Shown here: piece after piece, positions 46,680 to 59,600 of the stretch | Layout: each line of letters opens with the position of its first letter | Numbering within the stretch: the stretch's first letter is position 1 | Assembly: GCA_002633005.1 (NCBI GenBank) | Contig: NMRA01000458.1 | Location: 1 to 64,000 of the forward strand | Direction of reading: 5' to 3' | DNA: 64,000 nt | Origin: Phoronis australis | Taxonomy: Eukaryota > Phoronida > Phoronidae | Notes under the pieces: model-generated | Told to the model about the DNA's origin: nothing | The model's database searches: none | The model's input: only the letters and a program-made list of their open reading frames with translations | Translations under genes and position numbers: made by a program

Positions 46680-48490
46680 GTATATGTTCACTCTTTTACC
46701 ACCTAGTCTCACATAATCTAACATAAGGAGGCAGGGAAAGGTTGAATTGCGGCATGATTTAGTCTCATGTTAAAGCTGTCATATGCCCACCTTTACGATT
46801 TTGTGTCTATGGTTACCAACAAACTCTTGTCATATGGAACTATCCAGCTTGCTCAGAAATGGCAAGAAGGAATGGTGTAGGTACAGTAAATAACCTCAAT
46901 CTCTGCACTTCTGCTGCACTGGAAGAAGGATGCCAAGCCTGGATAGAAAAACAGAAGTTAGGAAATCACAAGAACAACACTGAACTAGTACTGTGCAAGT
47001 AAAACTGAAAGTTCATTCATTGAGAACAGTGTACTTTTGCAATAAAAACTTTCTTTAAGGTCCTTTCATCCTGAAGGCATATTCATGTGCAAGCAAGCTT
47101 CACTCAAAGTCAAGTCATGCACTTAAATGGGTGTTGTGTACATATCCTTTGTCTATTTTAGTACTTAGTACTTAAATATGCAATTCAAAGAAGAGTTGCA
47201 TGTCAAGTTGTGTTTTGGTATAAACAAGTCGAACTACTTTAAAGATACATCGTCTCATTGAATTGTGAATATGCAAATGAAGTACTAATTTAAAAACTAC
47301 CCTGGGTCTTCCCATATCAATGTACCGGAAACCATCCGAGAACTAGTTACAATTACAATATCGCAAAAGTCTCGTTTTTTTGCAAATTTCATTGTTGCCC
47401 AAATGAAACAAGGAACAGTTTTTAATATTTGAATATTTCACTATCAAATAACAACTGCATTATATTGAAATTACTGGGGTTTTTGTATGTTCACATTTGT
47501 TTTTAAGTTTTCAGTTGCAGTGTTGTCTTTAAAACAGCAAATTGTTTATTGTATGTCATTATGTGGTCTTCTGTGCAATTTTATTTTAGATCCATCTACA
47601 TGTACTCAGCAGTCTGCAGCACTTCCTTGACAAAGAGCGCATTACTCGAAATGTGGGGATATTTAAATATAGTTTAGTACTGACGCTCGTCATTTTAGTT
47701 TTACTAGTTTTACTGTTTTAAGTTATTTACCAATTGTTTCTTTTTCTGTACACATTTCTCCAGGAAGTCATTAGGTGGCGGTTGCTAAAATTCAAATCTT
47801 CATGGTTTTAATGAGACATGGCATCTTTAAAATTTGTCTATGTTCAGCTTGTCCCGATATCAAAAGAAACCTGTGATTCGCATATTGTTCTATTGGGAAA
47901 CTACTCATGGACATTGTTTTGCTTTCAATCACTGAGAAAGTCACCTGCTTTGCAATGAGGGTCATTAGAGTGAACTGAGGAAAGTTTGCAACAATTCAGT
48001 TTTGACAATAACGTGAATTGATGAGAATTAGACGCAGTCATGTGACCATTGATACAAAACAAGGGACATGAATAATTTTATAACTCCCAATCCCATCACT
48101 TTATTCCCAGGAAATCAAAATAAACCTTACTTCATTTTTTCATCTGCAGAAATGGTCGCTGCAGCCAGATTTTTCTCTTTTATGATTGTATGATGGCTAT
48201 GATGCATCCCCCTGTTCTTGTTTTATGTACGGAACATCTCTCAAATACAACCAACTGCCAGTACGTGTAAACCCCAATCAGGCTGAGGTTGGGAGTCCAC
48301 AGGTACGACTGATTACATTGGGGCCGGGAAAAAGATTCTATCTACTTCTGACAATGGTGCTTTCAGTGCTAGTAGTGGCTGCTGTACTAGCAGTAGCACT
48401 AGCAGCTGAGAACAAGGTGACGAAGCCAGAGCACTCGCGGTGCATATACAAAAAGCAGCATTGAACACTGCACTGCGTACGTTGCAAGGC
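46680..48490. other. Intergenic, no assignable feature
   Basis: AT-rich. A 92-codon + strand frame at 48186-48464 contains a hydrophobic run (VLSVLVVAAVLAVALAA) but no start context, homology or splice support. Confidence 0.4.
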
Positions 48491-48495
48491 AGTGT

Positions 48496-49291
48496 CATGT
48501 TGGTAATTGTTTACAATATGACGACATTGACCAACACACATGATTTTGGTATCGTTCGATTCCTCGCAACGTTATCTTTCCAAAAATGTATGAATGTTTT
48601 CCCTACCGCGTTTCCTCCGTATTTTATCCTCGAATTTTGGTTCGCACTATTTCCCGGTTGTCACCGCCATGTTAGCTCAACTCAAGATTACATTGTCACC
48701 TGTTGTTGATGAATGAAACAGCATCATCGATTCCGAATGGTGTTTGCCCGCGCCGGGATTCCCACTAAAGTTTTCCTGACATAATATGGAGGACAAGTAG
48801 CAGCATTTCACCTTTTCAAATTTTTTTATAATCGTGACCATTTGACCATTTTCCACGAAATTGACTGAAGTGATATCCTTTTCGCCAATTTGGACCTCAA
48901 AAACAACCTTCGCTTTTTTCGCGGATTCTTGCTAGCAGACTGTGCGTACCATGGTCGCTATAGGATCGAATTCGAACCCTTGGGACCGTAACTGGGGCAG
49001 GGGATAGGCGGGTATCGGTCAGTTTGAACTTCTGAAAAATGACGATCTGCAGAAGTCGCGGAAGATTAGTTCAGTTTTTGACCGCCAGGGAACTCCTTCC
49101 ATTCAACATGGCGGTATTAATACCGAGTACCGGAAAATAGTGCGAGAAGAAATTTCACGATAAAATACTACGGGAACGGGTTAGGAAAAATTTCTGTGTA
49201 TTCTTGGAAAGATAACTTTGCAAAAAATCGATAGATACCAAATTCATATGTGTAAGTCAATGTCGTCACATTGTAAACATTTACCGTCATG
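48496..49291. mobile_element. Foldback element with ~190-bp inverted arms
   Basis: The left arm at 48496-48685 and the reverse complement of 49100-49291 match block by block: GTTTACAAT, TGACGACATTGAC, GTTATCTTTCC, GTATTTTATC, TTCGCACTATTT and ACCGCCATGTT. CATG sits at both outer edges. About 400 bp of unique sequence lies between the arms. Non-autonomous; superfamily not determined. Confidence 0.75.
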
Positions 49292-49299
49292 TTTACTCC

Positions 49300-49656
49300 T
49301 CAAGTCCAATTGTGGTAGCACCATATGGCCGAATAAATTTTCTGTGAACTTTCTCTCACGCAGAGCATGACCTCACTCAGTGAGCGAAACACTACGTCGG
49401 CCTCGCTCTTCGCCACACGTTTCCTGGCGATTCGATCCGCAATATTCCGCTTTAGTTCATGGAAGAGGCCGGACAACTCCTCAAATATTACTTCACTAAA
49501 CGGAGCCGAGACAAACGTGTCCCACAAAAGTTTAATTGCTGGATAAAATCCGTCATAGTGAGATTCTTTTGTCACAAACTCACGTTTATTAGGACGCCAT
49601 TTCGATGTAACAACTGACGAGAATCTCGAAAACTCCCATTTACAGCATGCAAATTT
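49300..49656 (-). CDS. Protein-like minus-strand reading frame, possible first exon, unrecognised
   Basis: The frame is open from about 49656 down to the TGA/TCA at 49300. The first Met is at 49575 (MTKESHYDGFYPAIKLLWDT), preceded in frame by SKWRPNKREFV. It continues as VIFEELSGLFHELKRNIADR and ARKRVAKSEADVVFRSLSEV, which looks like real protein (alternating hydrophobic and charged, helical). A GTGAGA donor after SEVMLC would make it an exon. It lies 0.8-0.9 kb upstream of P450 gene 2 and divergent from it, directly beside the foldback element. No domain recognised. It could be a host exon, a transposon exon or chance. Confidence 0.35.
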   Translation of the reverse strand, partial: KFACCKWEFSRFSSVVTSKWRPNKREFVTKESHYDGFYPAIKLLWDTFVSAPFSEVIFEELSGLFHELKRNIADRIARKRVAKSEADVVFRSLSEVMLCVRESSQKIYSAIWCYHNWT

Positions 49657-50469
49657 GATATGCTAATGAGGGAGGACTTGACTACTGCGCCATCTATACA
49701 TCGACGGAAAGCTTAAATACCCGTGACTGCGTGTGGGAAATCGCTATTGCGTGGGCCGAAGTCGATATTTTCAAATTACAATTACACCACTGTTTAAAGT
49801 TGGAAAGTGAGTTTTTTGATATCCTTCTATAGAAAAAGCTTTACTCTCTTTGATGAAATCATCTGTTTTCTTTTAAATGAGACTTAACTCCTGAAATCGG
49901 AAGGAGACCAAAAACGGCGGTTTAGCTAGTTGCCCCTTCCCGATTATCACTTCCTCTTCCTACTAACATCTATTTTCTTGAAGTAAGAGTTTGTACTAAT
50001 AAGACTGTGGTTGATACGGAATTGACACCATCTGAACTACAGTGATAAATTATAGAATGAATTTGGATACCGTTGCAGATTCTAATCAATTGACCACGTA
50101 AACTTTGTTAGGAGCACGTTTATATCAAACTACGTTCATTAAGTACAAGTGCGCGTTTAATAAGAGCAACAATATGATCGTTTAAGCAAAAACAACAAAC
50201 CTTCTGCCAAACGTTTAGCCGATAAGCCTATCGGCTAAATGTCGGATCTTTAGGTAACAATTATCACAAACCATGGGGAGTGAAAGCTGTGAGGCATTTC
50301 CAACAGCGAGTGATGTCACCTGTGATGTTTGTTTGTTTAGGTGTGATAAGGAATGTGTGGTGTTATCAGGACCTTTGTAGCAGATGTGATGAACTCTTTC
50401 TTTGATCTGAAAGCCAAACTTCCATTTATAATAATAGTTATCTTTGAAACCACGCACGGTTTAATCAAA
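49657..50469. promoter_or_regulatory. 5' flank of P450 gene 2 (no defined element)
   Basis: About 0.8 kb between the divergent frame and the gene 2 ATG. I see no convincing TATA box or defined binding site. The region must hold gene 2's 5' UTR or promoter unless an upstream non-coding exon exists. Confidence 0.3.
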
Positions 50470-50677
50470 ATGGCGACGCGGAGGATAACATCGAACATCA
50501 CTTCGTTACCCAAAACATGGCGAGCAGTTGAAACTACAGCTAACTGTGTGAAAAACGTCCGCTTATATAATGATTCAGCTCGTTACGGAAATGAGCAGAC
50601 AATCAAGCCATTCACGGAAATCCCCGGTCCACGTGTGCTACCACTAATTGGAACAAGCTGGCAGTATATAAAACAAG
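50470..50677 (+). CDS. P450 gene 2, exon 1
   Basis: Presequence plus hinge, ending WQYIKQ in phase 1 before a GGTACT donor. Strong start context at 50470. It aligns with gene 1 exon 1 from the PFxEIPGP hinge onward, but not in the presequence, as expected for mitochondrial targeting peptides. Confidence 0.87.
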
Positions 50678-53600
50678 GTACTTTTCTTTTTTTAACTCCC
50701 AAATAATTAACGTTGTGCAAAAATCGATATTTAAAGTAATGGTAATGTCCATGAAAGCCAGAACAGTTATGCACGTACATGTAGCCCACAGCACTGAGAT
50801 TTCCTTTCCTGTACACGTCAGGGTCGTCTTTTGGGTAAATTGCACTTCAGTACCGCAACCAAAATAGAAGAGCGGATAATGCCACTTATTTTGCGTGTCT
50901 CATTATATATCATTAATTGGAGAATATTTTTCTATGCTGTACTTAAGCGTCGCTTGTATCTTGATTTGTTTGTTGATGGAAAGGTCATATTTGTGTCCGA
51001 TACAAATGAAGTTACACACAAGATTTGAGTTGTGGAGGCCCGTATTATTGTGCTTGGTTAAAATCGCACACACAAGATGGCGTCGTGCCGGGTCGTAGTT
51101 TTGTGTGGACTTCGAATAATCTCTCTGATATCCGAGTTGATTTTGTCATCCGACACTTTGGTACGTCTTATCATTCGATATTCCCTGATGGCTGTTGCTT
51201 TATTGGTTAAGTGCACATCGCTTTTTGTCAAATAACATTTCGTTAAATAAGATCATGTCCCTGATTCCATTTAATATTACAACATCTCATCTTGCGCCTC
51301 CTTTTTATAATCCCCGTAAGACATCATCATCATCAGTCACCACCACCACCATCATCGCCATCATCATATTCACCTTCAATACCATCAGACATAATCACCA
51401 GTCAGTCAGTTGCCTCATCCTGCAGAGTTAGATTGCAAAAAGAAAATAGACTGCACGCTTTCCCAGATATTTATCTGAGAGTGGTGTCACTGTTAGAACG
51501 CCTATTTGTAGAACGTGTAGAAAGTCACCTGTAATGTTAATATAAATAGTTTCTCTTTCAGGCATAAGATTCCGTGATTAATACCATATTTCTATATGGA
51601 GTTTAACCAAGGAGTGTAATACACTAGGAGGTCCCACTCAGCTATCTTGCCGTTCGCCGCAATGGTTATCGGTCGAACAACTAGCGTCGAATGACCAAAC
51701 TAGCCTAGCTGTGGGAGAACTAAACATGTAAACACTGATAAATTCATACTTTAATGACCTTCGGCGTGCAATAAAATTACTGTCTAATTCAAAATTGGTA
51801 AAATACGTATATTTGCATTCACTTATAATCAAATGAGTATGAAAATGTCTGTTTTAGTCAATATTAAAGAGTAATAGACAGTACGACTTTTGCTCCCTTC
51901 AAAATCCGTGGTTTTGGTTCATGCTTGAGTTTTTAATAAGGCAAATTACCGGTTCCTAATTAGTGGCATTCTAGTACAGGGTAAATTCCCCACTCTCCCA
52001 CTACCATCAATAATAGTTGCAAGTCAGTTGCAAATCTGCATAATGGCTCACAACTTCTAAAACGTATTAGAATTGTGTATATCACCACTCATAACTGGTC
52101 AAAGTTGCAAAATGACATGTCAAACAATTTTAAGAGGTACTGAGCAGCGATCAACTACGCACACAACTTCATACATACAAAACTGAACTAAAAAGATCTG
52201 GATGACAAGACCAATATTTGTACCTTTCTGGATCCCCAGGAAACGTAATAAATGGCAGTTCCGGTGTTTTCGTGGATGAATTTGTGCAATTTATTGCGCT
52301 ACAAAAGGCGCCTTTCCCCAATGTTCCAGCGCTTCGTACTTGACTGTTGCTTATACGCTACTTAGTGGCGCTAGTAGTAGTGATAATCGTTGAGCAAACT
52401 CACCGGTGCAAACTTCTATACACTCCTTGGTTTAACTTACCTTTGGAGTATGAATGTAAGGATTATCAATGACATTAATTTTTACAAAGAATATTTTGAT
52501 GACCTTTTCTAATTTAATCCCATTTCCTTCACATCCATCAAAGACTGCAAACGTGTCAGATGTTTTGTTGGTGTTTGCGCCGGCAAGCACATGTTCGTTC
52601 ACTCTGATCCGTTTGTGATGCCAGATCGCGTGATGCATACGCAGTCTGACGAAACTCAGTTGCTCACACATTTGCGTGGTGTTATCCGGCTTTACAAACG
52701 ACACGGCATCAAATCACTGATTGTTTACTTTCCATAAGTTCAAAAGCTGAACATATTTTGGGGTTTTGATGTTTGAACGTATAGAGTTGTAAAATGAAGT
52801 AGAAATCGTAAAATAGGCAGAACACAGGCATAATGAACTTTAATGCCCTATCCTTCATTACGTTGATGACAATATGTTTTTATATGCAACAAATATATGG
52901 CAAATGGCACAAGAGGCATTGCTGTGACACAATGTAAGGATGCCTTAAAGGAGAATGCCACCCGATTTACCGTCTTAATCGGTCTATATCCACATTGCCT
53001 CTTATACGGTCGACCTCACCTTGCCGAGAGGTGTCGCGTTAACCTGTGAGGAAGGTGCGAAACGACGCAGCGACGTCAGTGGTTCGTCTGCAGAGTGAAT
53101 GCCGCTATATTGCGGTGCATCGTTCCCGCTTGTCCGAACTATGAAGCTGTGAAGAAAGCAGGTATGTCGTTTTTTCGACTTCCCCTAGAGCCCGAAATGC
53201 TTAGGAAGTGGCTCGCGGTAGTGTAGAATGAAAGGTACGCTGACCGTGAAACATCTCCGTGTCTGCGGCCGGCATTTCGTCGACAGTGATTTCTCTAACG
53301 AATTCCGCCTTAACAAAGAACTATCCATACGTTCCGTTGCCTGTGCATGTTCACGGCGCCTCTCTAGTAGGTCAGTTCGACCTGACAGCCTGTGAAACCT
53401 AATCCGACCCGTGAAGTCTTCGTCGGATGAGCTCTTGACTAAGCCGGGATTGGCACCTGGCGAGTTGCCATGTAGACGTTTATTATTCTGCGTTCTGTTT
53501 CAAGATGAATTATTCTCATCCTAACCAATGCTTATATGAAACTGAACCAAAGTCTCTCTCATTAGATACAATTTGTGATGCCTTGGAGTTCTCGTGAGTG

Positions 53601-56600
53601 CAAATGTTTTGAGAAGCCAGCAATGCCCACTGCGTTATACCGTGTTTTGATGCCGGCAACAAAGGTAATTTACCGGGCATCGAGGCCGTGTGAGCGCATG
53701 CTAATTCAGTGTTTGCTGACAGAAAGCAGTTGCGAAACAATTACTCGATTTTATATGCTGCAGTCACATGTTAGGGGAATCTTTATTTAGAAATACAAAT
53801 ACATTATTCAAATCATTGGTACTGTACCTTTGCCCTGACGGTCTCTGGAAGGGGAAGCCGACTTCGCGGCCACCAACAAGTAATTAGATTTTCAGCTAAT
53901 TCACATAAATAATTACGTGCATATTATTTCTTTGGCTCAGTATTATAGTCTTTTCGTGACTGGAGGTTTAGTGTCCAACTCAAGCTGGTTCATTTTCTTG
54001 CCAGTCCCGGAGGTCGCGGTTCTGAGCCACTGGCCGGGATAACGAGTCAGTCCGGCCGCGACGCCTGGCGTAGTGATCGGGTTCCGAGCCACTGGCCTGG
54101 ATAACAAGGTTTTGTGTGTTTATAACTCAAAAAATCACACGTATAAACAACACAGATCTAGGTTCTCCTGTCCGTATTCCACGGAAGAATACTTCGAATT
54201 TATCTCCAAACAGACCCCAAACTCCTGCTACGGACCTTGGTAAATTGGCCTGCCGAACTTTGTAGGCTACGGTGTGTCCAAATACCAGTAAATCCGTAAC
54301 AGCGAAATAAAACAACACGTTTTTATAAGAACTCGGTGTATTTTCAAGGGTTTTACATCGAAGTTTGATGATTTATTGGTGTTAAACGATGAATTCAAGC
54401 GATAAGCTGACACCAGTAACCCGTGTTGTGAACTGCTGAACAGACTGCGTGTGAAACCAATGACGTCATTGGATAATTTCAACACCTCCGTCTGCCGTCA
54501 GGTGTCAGGTAACGCAACCGAACTTGCCGTTATCGAGAACTACTTGATCTAAATTGATACAAAATAGGTTGTTTTTGGGTGGCATTCTCCTTTAAAACAA
54601 GTAGCTTATAGACTATGTTTTAAAAATGTAATAGATAAAATTGTTAGTTGAAGTCCCGATAATAAACATGGAGGGTAAACATCCAGTGGATGTCCTTTAA
54701 TTGCTGTCATTTTAGCTGGTGGTCCATATGATATAAATCAGTTGCAAAAGGCCCAAGTTGACAAGTATCACAGATATGGGAAGATCGTCCGTGACAAGTC
54801 GGGAACACTGGATATGGTCCACCTCTTTGATCCCAAGGACGTCGTCAACATGTACCGTCATGAGGGAAAGTATCCAAGTCGAGGCGACGTCGCTAACATC
54901 TTGGTGATTTATAACAAGCGCGAGAACACCAAAACGCAGTACGGAGGGTAAAATCTCTTTGTTTTTTGCGTGCTAAATTATACTAAACTGCATCATGGTT
55001 AAAAAACGGACGATTTCCGCCCAAAACAGTTCGTGTTCAATCAACGCTTCGTCTATTCATTAGACATCATCAGTCAGGATAATTTTATTTATTTTTATTT
55101 GTGCGGCGATCGTCCGTTTTTTAACCTTACTATGGCCAAAAACTGATTTAATTGCATCATGGTTGAATCTTGTCTTATATCAGATTTTCTTTTGAAGCAG
55201 ATTTCGTGAAATATGTTACTGCGACTCCCAGAACATAGTGTATCAGATTTTTTATCTCTTTATACATACGGCTCGCGTCATAGATATTAGACATTGTCAG
55301 AACGACTGTTTCGTACATGTATTCTAAATTTCTCTCAAATGTGAGATATTTTGAACACAATTTAAATATTTTCCAAGTGACGGAGAGACGTGGTATGACA
55401 CGAGAAGCAAAGTTCAAGCACAGATGTTGAGGCCCGCCTCCGTCAGTTACTACCTGGACCTGCAGGATCAAATAGCAGACGATTTCATCGCACGCATGCG
55501 CAGAAAACTTGACGAAAAATGTGAAATTGCTGACTTCAACAAAGAACTTTTTCGATACACAACTGAAGGTAGATTGCCTGAGCTTTTAATGAAGATCCTA
55601 GTTGTTTGTACACATAACTGTTTCAAAGCCTTAAGAAATGTTTATTTCGTAAATTCAATCTGACTACTTAATTCTAAAGTACATCAAATCGGAGCTGAAT
55701 GTAGCCGCAACAACAATCAAAGAACTCGGATCCATTCGGCGAATAGCAGAATAGTGTAAAATTGTTACGAACTCTCCCAGGACGTATTAAATATCTTTAA
55801 AATGTATGGCAAGAAAAATATTTGGACATGATGGTCATTTATTTAAAGTTGAACTTAGGTAAGTTGAAGTGCTTTAACCCTTATTCTCAGAACTTTAATG
55901 TAAATAGGTGAATCTGTTTTAAAGTCACTGCTGATACAAACTCAAACTTTTTCATTCCGTAAGTCTAGCAGTACGATAAAGACAAAAGCAAAACCAGGCA
56001 ACTTAGCCCAATAAAGTAGGTTTAAACTTTTTTAACAAGACTAAATTTCATTCTAGTTACCATGAAGACCATTTAGAGTGTTTACGAGTAAAAAAAAACT
56101 CTTGAGAAAACCAAAAAAATGGTAAAGCCTTCCAATTTTGAAGACTAATCGATCCAAAGACTTCTGTGTCGTTATCATTTGCTGCAAAATATAAGCATTC
56201 ACATATTGCATTGCCAATTCAAATCATACCGTTTTGTAAAGATTTTAATGAATATACCTAAAACATCGAATTGTTCAATCCTAGCTATCGCAGCAATATC
56301 CTACGACAAAAGGCTGGATTGTTTTGATGATGTGTTAGATCCGGAAGTAGAACGCTTTCTGGAAGCACTGGAAAGCATCTTCGACATCCTATCAGTAACT
56401 ATGATATCCTTCCCTTGGTACAAGTACATGAAGACGCCTTTGTACAAGGAATTTGCAAAACATTGGACATATGTAAAGAGGTAAGTATGTGCCAGAAATT
56501 GACTGTGGGTTTGTTTAAAAGGTACTTTGCTTTGAGATTGTGCGTAAATGGAGAAGGCGTGATTAAATCCAATAATTAATTTATGATATGCAAACCACTA

Positions 56601-59600
56601 ATTAGACAAGTCAAACCTGTTGTTATTTAAATAATCAACTACAAAGAAGAGTAACTACGCTTGTGCCCTTTGTAAAGATCAATCAGTCAACTAAAATGAT
56701 CAAATGTCTTATCTGCTATCCAAGGTATAGGACTCACCATTTGTTGGATGATAGTCCTGTTGGTGAATCTGTATTGTGACAGTGTACTTGCTGGTCACAA
56801 TCTCTGGTGAAGCAACATTTGCAGGCAGTATCTTCTGCCACGATTCCTCTTGCTGGTCACAGTCTCTCGTGACGCAGCACTTGCCGGCAGTATCTTTCAC
56901 CAACGATTCCTCTCGCTGGTCACAGTCCCTATAGGCAGTATCTTACTACCCACGATGCAAGTGACAAGCTCTTAGTTAACTTCCTGTTCGTTAAGCAATG
57001 TCCTTGCCCAGATCCTCTTTGGAATCTTCCACGAGATGGCTCTGTTGTACAATTTTCTCTGTACACTGTAGCAAGTCCTTTAGCTTCAACTAATAGCTCA
57101 TCTGAATATACTGCTAATTTCAGCCCAAATAATAATAAAGTACTTATTTAGCGATTGGTTAAGAAAACCAAATGATCTTATCTAAGCATATATGGCTGTT
57201 ACGATTTGCTCTCAGAAATTTCTAGAATCTCTAGAGTGTTTTGACCCCAGAACCAAAGTAGTAAACAACATCTTAAAATAGATTTTGACGTTAAAGTACA
57301 AATCAACAAGTTTGACCCAATGATTTAAAACTACATATGCACAAATGTTTGACAACTTAAAATGGATCTATCTGTTCTAATTACTTAATCAATATTTATT
57401 CTGACAGTATAGAGTCCTTTAGTATTGACATTTTTACCAAATGGCCGCCGTATCTGTCAGTTCTAAGTGGAAACAGCTTGTCTTCTTCTTTACGTTGCTA
57501 CACATGACCCGTGTGCAAAGGATGCAGTTCTATAGGCGAGGGGGTTAAACGTAACAAGTACCCACACGATTTTCGGATTGGAGCACGAGAGTAATAGAGC
57601 GAAGATACTTGTACGTTCTGTATACCTCAATACAATAGCATGCACTTGAGGAGAATAATATTTGCTTGTGAAATGGATGAAATGAATTCCATCCCACAAT
57701 TTACGAATTCAATCCCATACTTCAACATTTCAACGTCACCAACCAATCACGTCAGTGGTCGCGTTTTGCTGCGGGAAAGCTCCCGAGCATACTCGAGAAA
57801 AACTCGCCTTTCACACGCATGACTTTGCAAGGTTTGGTGAGATTTTGGTTTTCAAGCGAGAAACTTGGCAAACGGAACGTCACCCTACATTAGGTTTCGA
57901 AGACGAAAAACACTCGAGAGGAAGGCTAGTGTGACCACTGGCTGCACTTGTAGCGCATCACGAAATCCGTGTTCAGCTGTGCAACAGTTTTTGGTGATTT
58001 TTTTAACAACGAGCGGCATTGATTTTAGTCAATTTTGGAGCTGTGCCTGATAATTTTCAGCTACTGCTACAGATGTAACTAGTCGCTGAACGCAGTCCCC
58101 CAAGTATTAGGCATGGAGATGGAGTTGTGTAAATTGACGTGTGATGTAGATGATCTAGAACTACGTTTTGTCCCATTGAAATTTAAACTGAGGAGTAAGC
58201 GATTTTTGTCGCGTGAACCTAATTTGAGAGCACCCTGCGCAAGTGGAGCATCTACTACGAACGAAACAGGAAGAGACCAAAATGAAAACAATTACAAATA
58301 TCGATGCCTACTGTAAGTTTGTAAAACTGACATATGAAATGATCTGAATTCTGGCTGTGATAACGGAACGCCATAAGAATATTTGCACATTTTGACAGGT
58401 GATTTCTACACGTCTGTATAACCTGTACACAAATTCAAACAGAGACTTCCAACGAAATACATTCATAAAAATAAGGGGGCTCGAATGTTTGAGAATGTGG
58501 ACCTTTTACTAAAAAAACGGGCTACGTTCAGAGCTATGAATTGTGTATTCGCCGAATTCCTGACTTTTTAGTTGACTTTTGCCTAGTTTTCTACTTTTTC
58601 GGACTTTTGTTTCTCTGAGGCGGATCTTTTTGCCTACTTTGCCAAATAAGGGGGGGCTCCTTTGCGCCCACCCCCCCCCCCCTCCTCCCGGGTGCGCGCA
58701 TACATTTCCCCCAGTTTTTACTACTGCCAGTCGTTCTCAACATCATGAATGTGTCCACGACATCAGATAAAGCTATTTCACTAAGCGCTCTTGTTTATTG
58801 CCATTGGTTTCAGTCTGGGACGTCGGTACACGGATGAATGCCATGAGAAAATTCAGAAGAAAATACGTGACAACACTATCACTGATTCAGAGCCGAACTT
58901 CATTATGTCTCTAATGAAACGCCAGGATCTCACTCTTGAACAAATTCTGGCCACAACACTTGGTTTGTTTTTTGCTGGTGTCGAATCGGTAAGTTGGTTC
59001 TCGCATGTTACTAATTTCATGACTTCCTCAAAGAACACAGAATATTGATAGACACTACATCTACTGAATCACGTGATCGAACCACGGCAGAAAAGACATC
59101 AGGGTCCGGGATCTATTCTTCCTACTCCAAGTCGAACTCAAAATTATTTTTGTCATTTTTTATTCTACCTTTGTCCACTGTTCTATTCTCGCCAACATAA
59201 TGACTTTCATGAATAACTGTCTAATTCTGCACTTGATGACTAGAAGTTAGAGTCTGAACTCGAAATTTCGAGTTTTATTCACTCGAAATCACGAGTTTTT
59301 AATCGAGTTTGTACCTTGAATCTAAGGGTTGTCAAGTGCAAACTTGACTAGAAATTCATTTGCGTAAGTCATCATATACTCGAGAACAGAATAATAGACA
59401 CTTCTTTTGAGTTCGCACAAAAGTAGAATAGAAGACACAAAAGATAATTGCGAGTTTCTTTTTAATACAAAGCTTAGACCCAGGCGTCGTAGTTTAGCAA
59501 TACGACCGAAGATGCAAGCGCTGATTCCCGCATCAGCCTATGATGTATGTATTACTCGCACCAAAACCTAGAATGCACTGCTATTAATATGGACCCAGTT

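Larger units (their letters stand above)
50678..54715 (+). other. Intron 1 of P450 gene 2
   Basis: Holds the complete TTAA element copy B (52949-54591) and the CAT/CAC-rich simple repeat near 51320. 51540-52940 shows nothing assignable. Confidence 0.75.
56481..58813 (+). other. Intron 4 of P450 gene 2
   Basis: Contains the 62-bp minisatellite at 56790 and a MITE copy at 58462. 56970-58461 is otherwise unassigned. The frame at 58113-58316 ends at a GTAAGT-like donor but has no recognised domain. Confidence 0.65.

Noticed and set aside
50353-50469. N-terminal extension of P450 gene 2 from the ATG at 50353
   Set aside because: It would put 39 mainly hydrophobic residues before a good mitochondrial presequence. 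The ATG at 50470 has the stronger context.
42270-54485. 72-codon minus-strand frame preserved at 42270-42488 and 54267-54485
   Set aside because: Both lie in copies B and C of the TTAA element, which are similar throughout. Copy A (24771 region) does not keep the frame, so preservation is explained by recent common descent.
52945-54595. piggyBac origin for the TTAA elements
   Set aside because: TTAA sites fit piggyBac, but the termini do not begin CCC/CCY, and the encoded domain is THAP, which is known from Kolobok rather than piggyBac.
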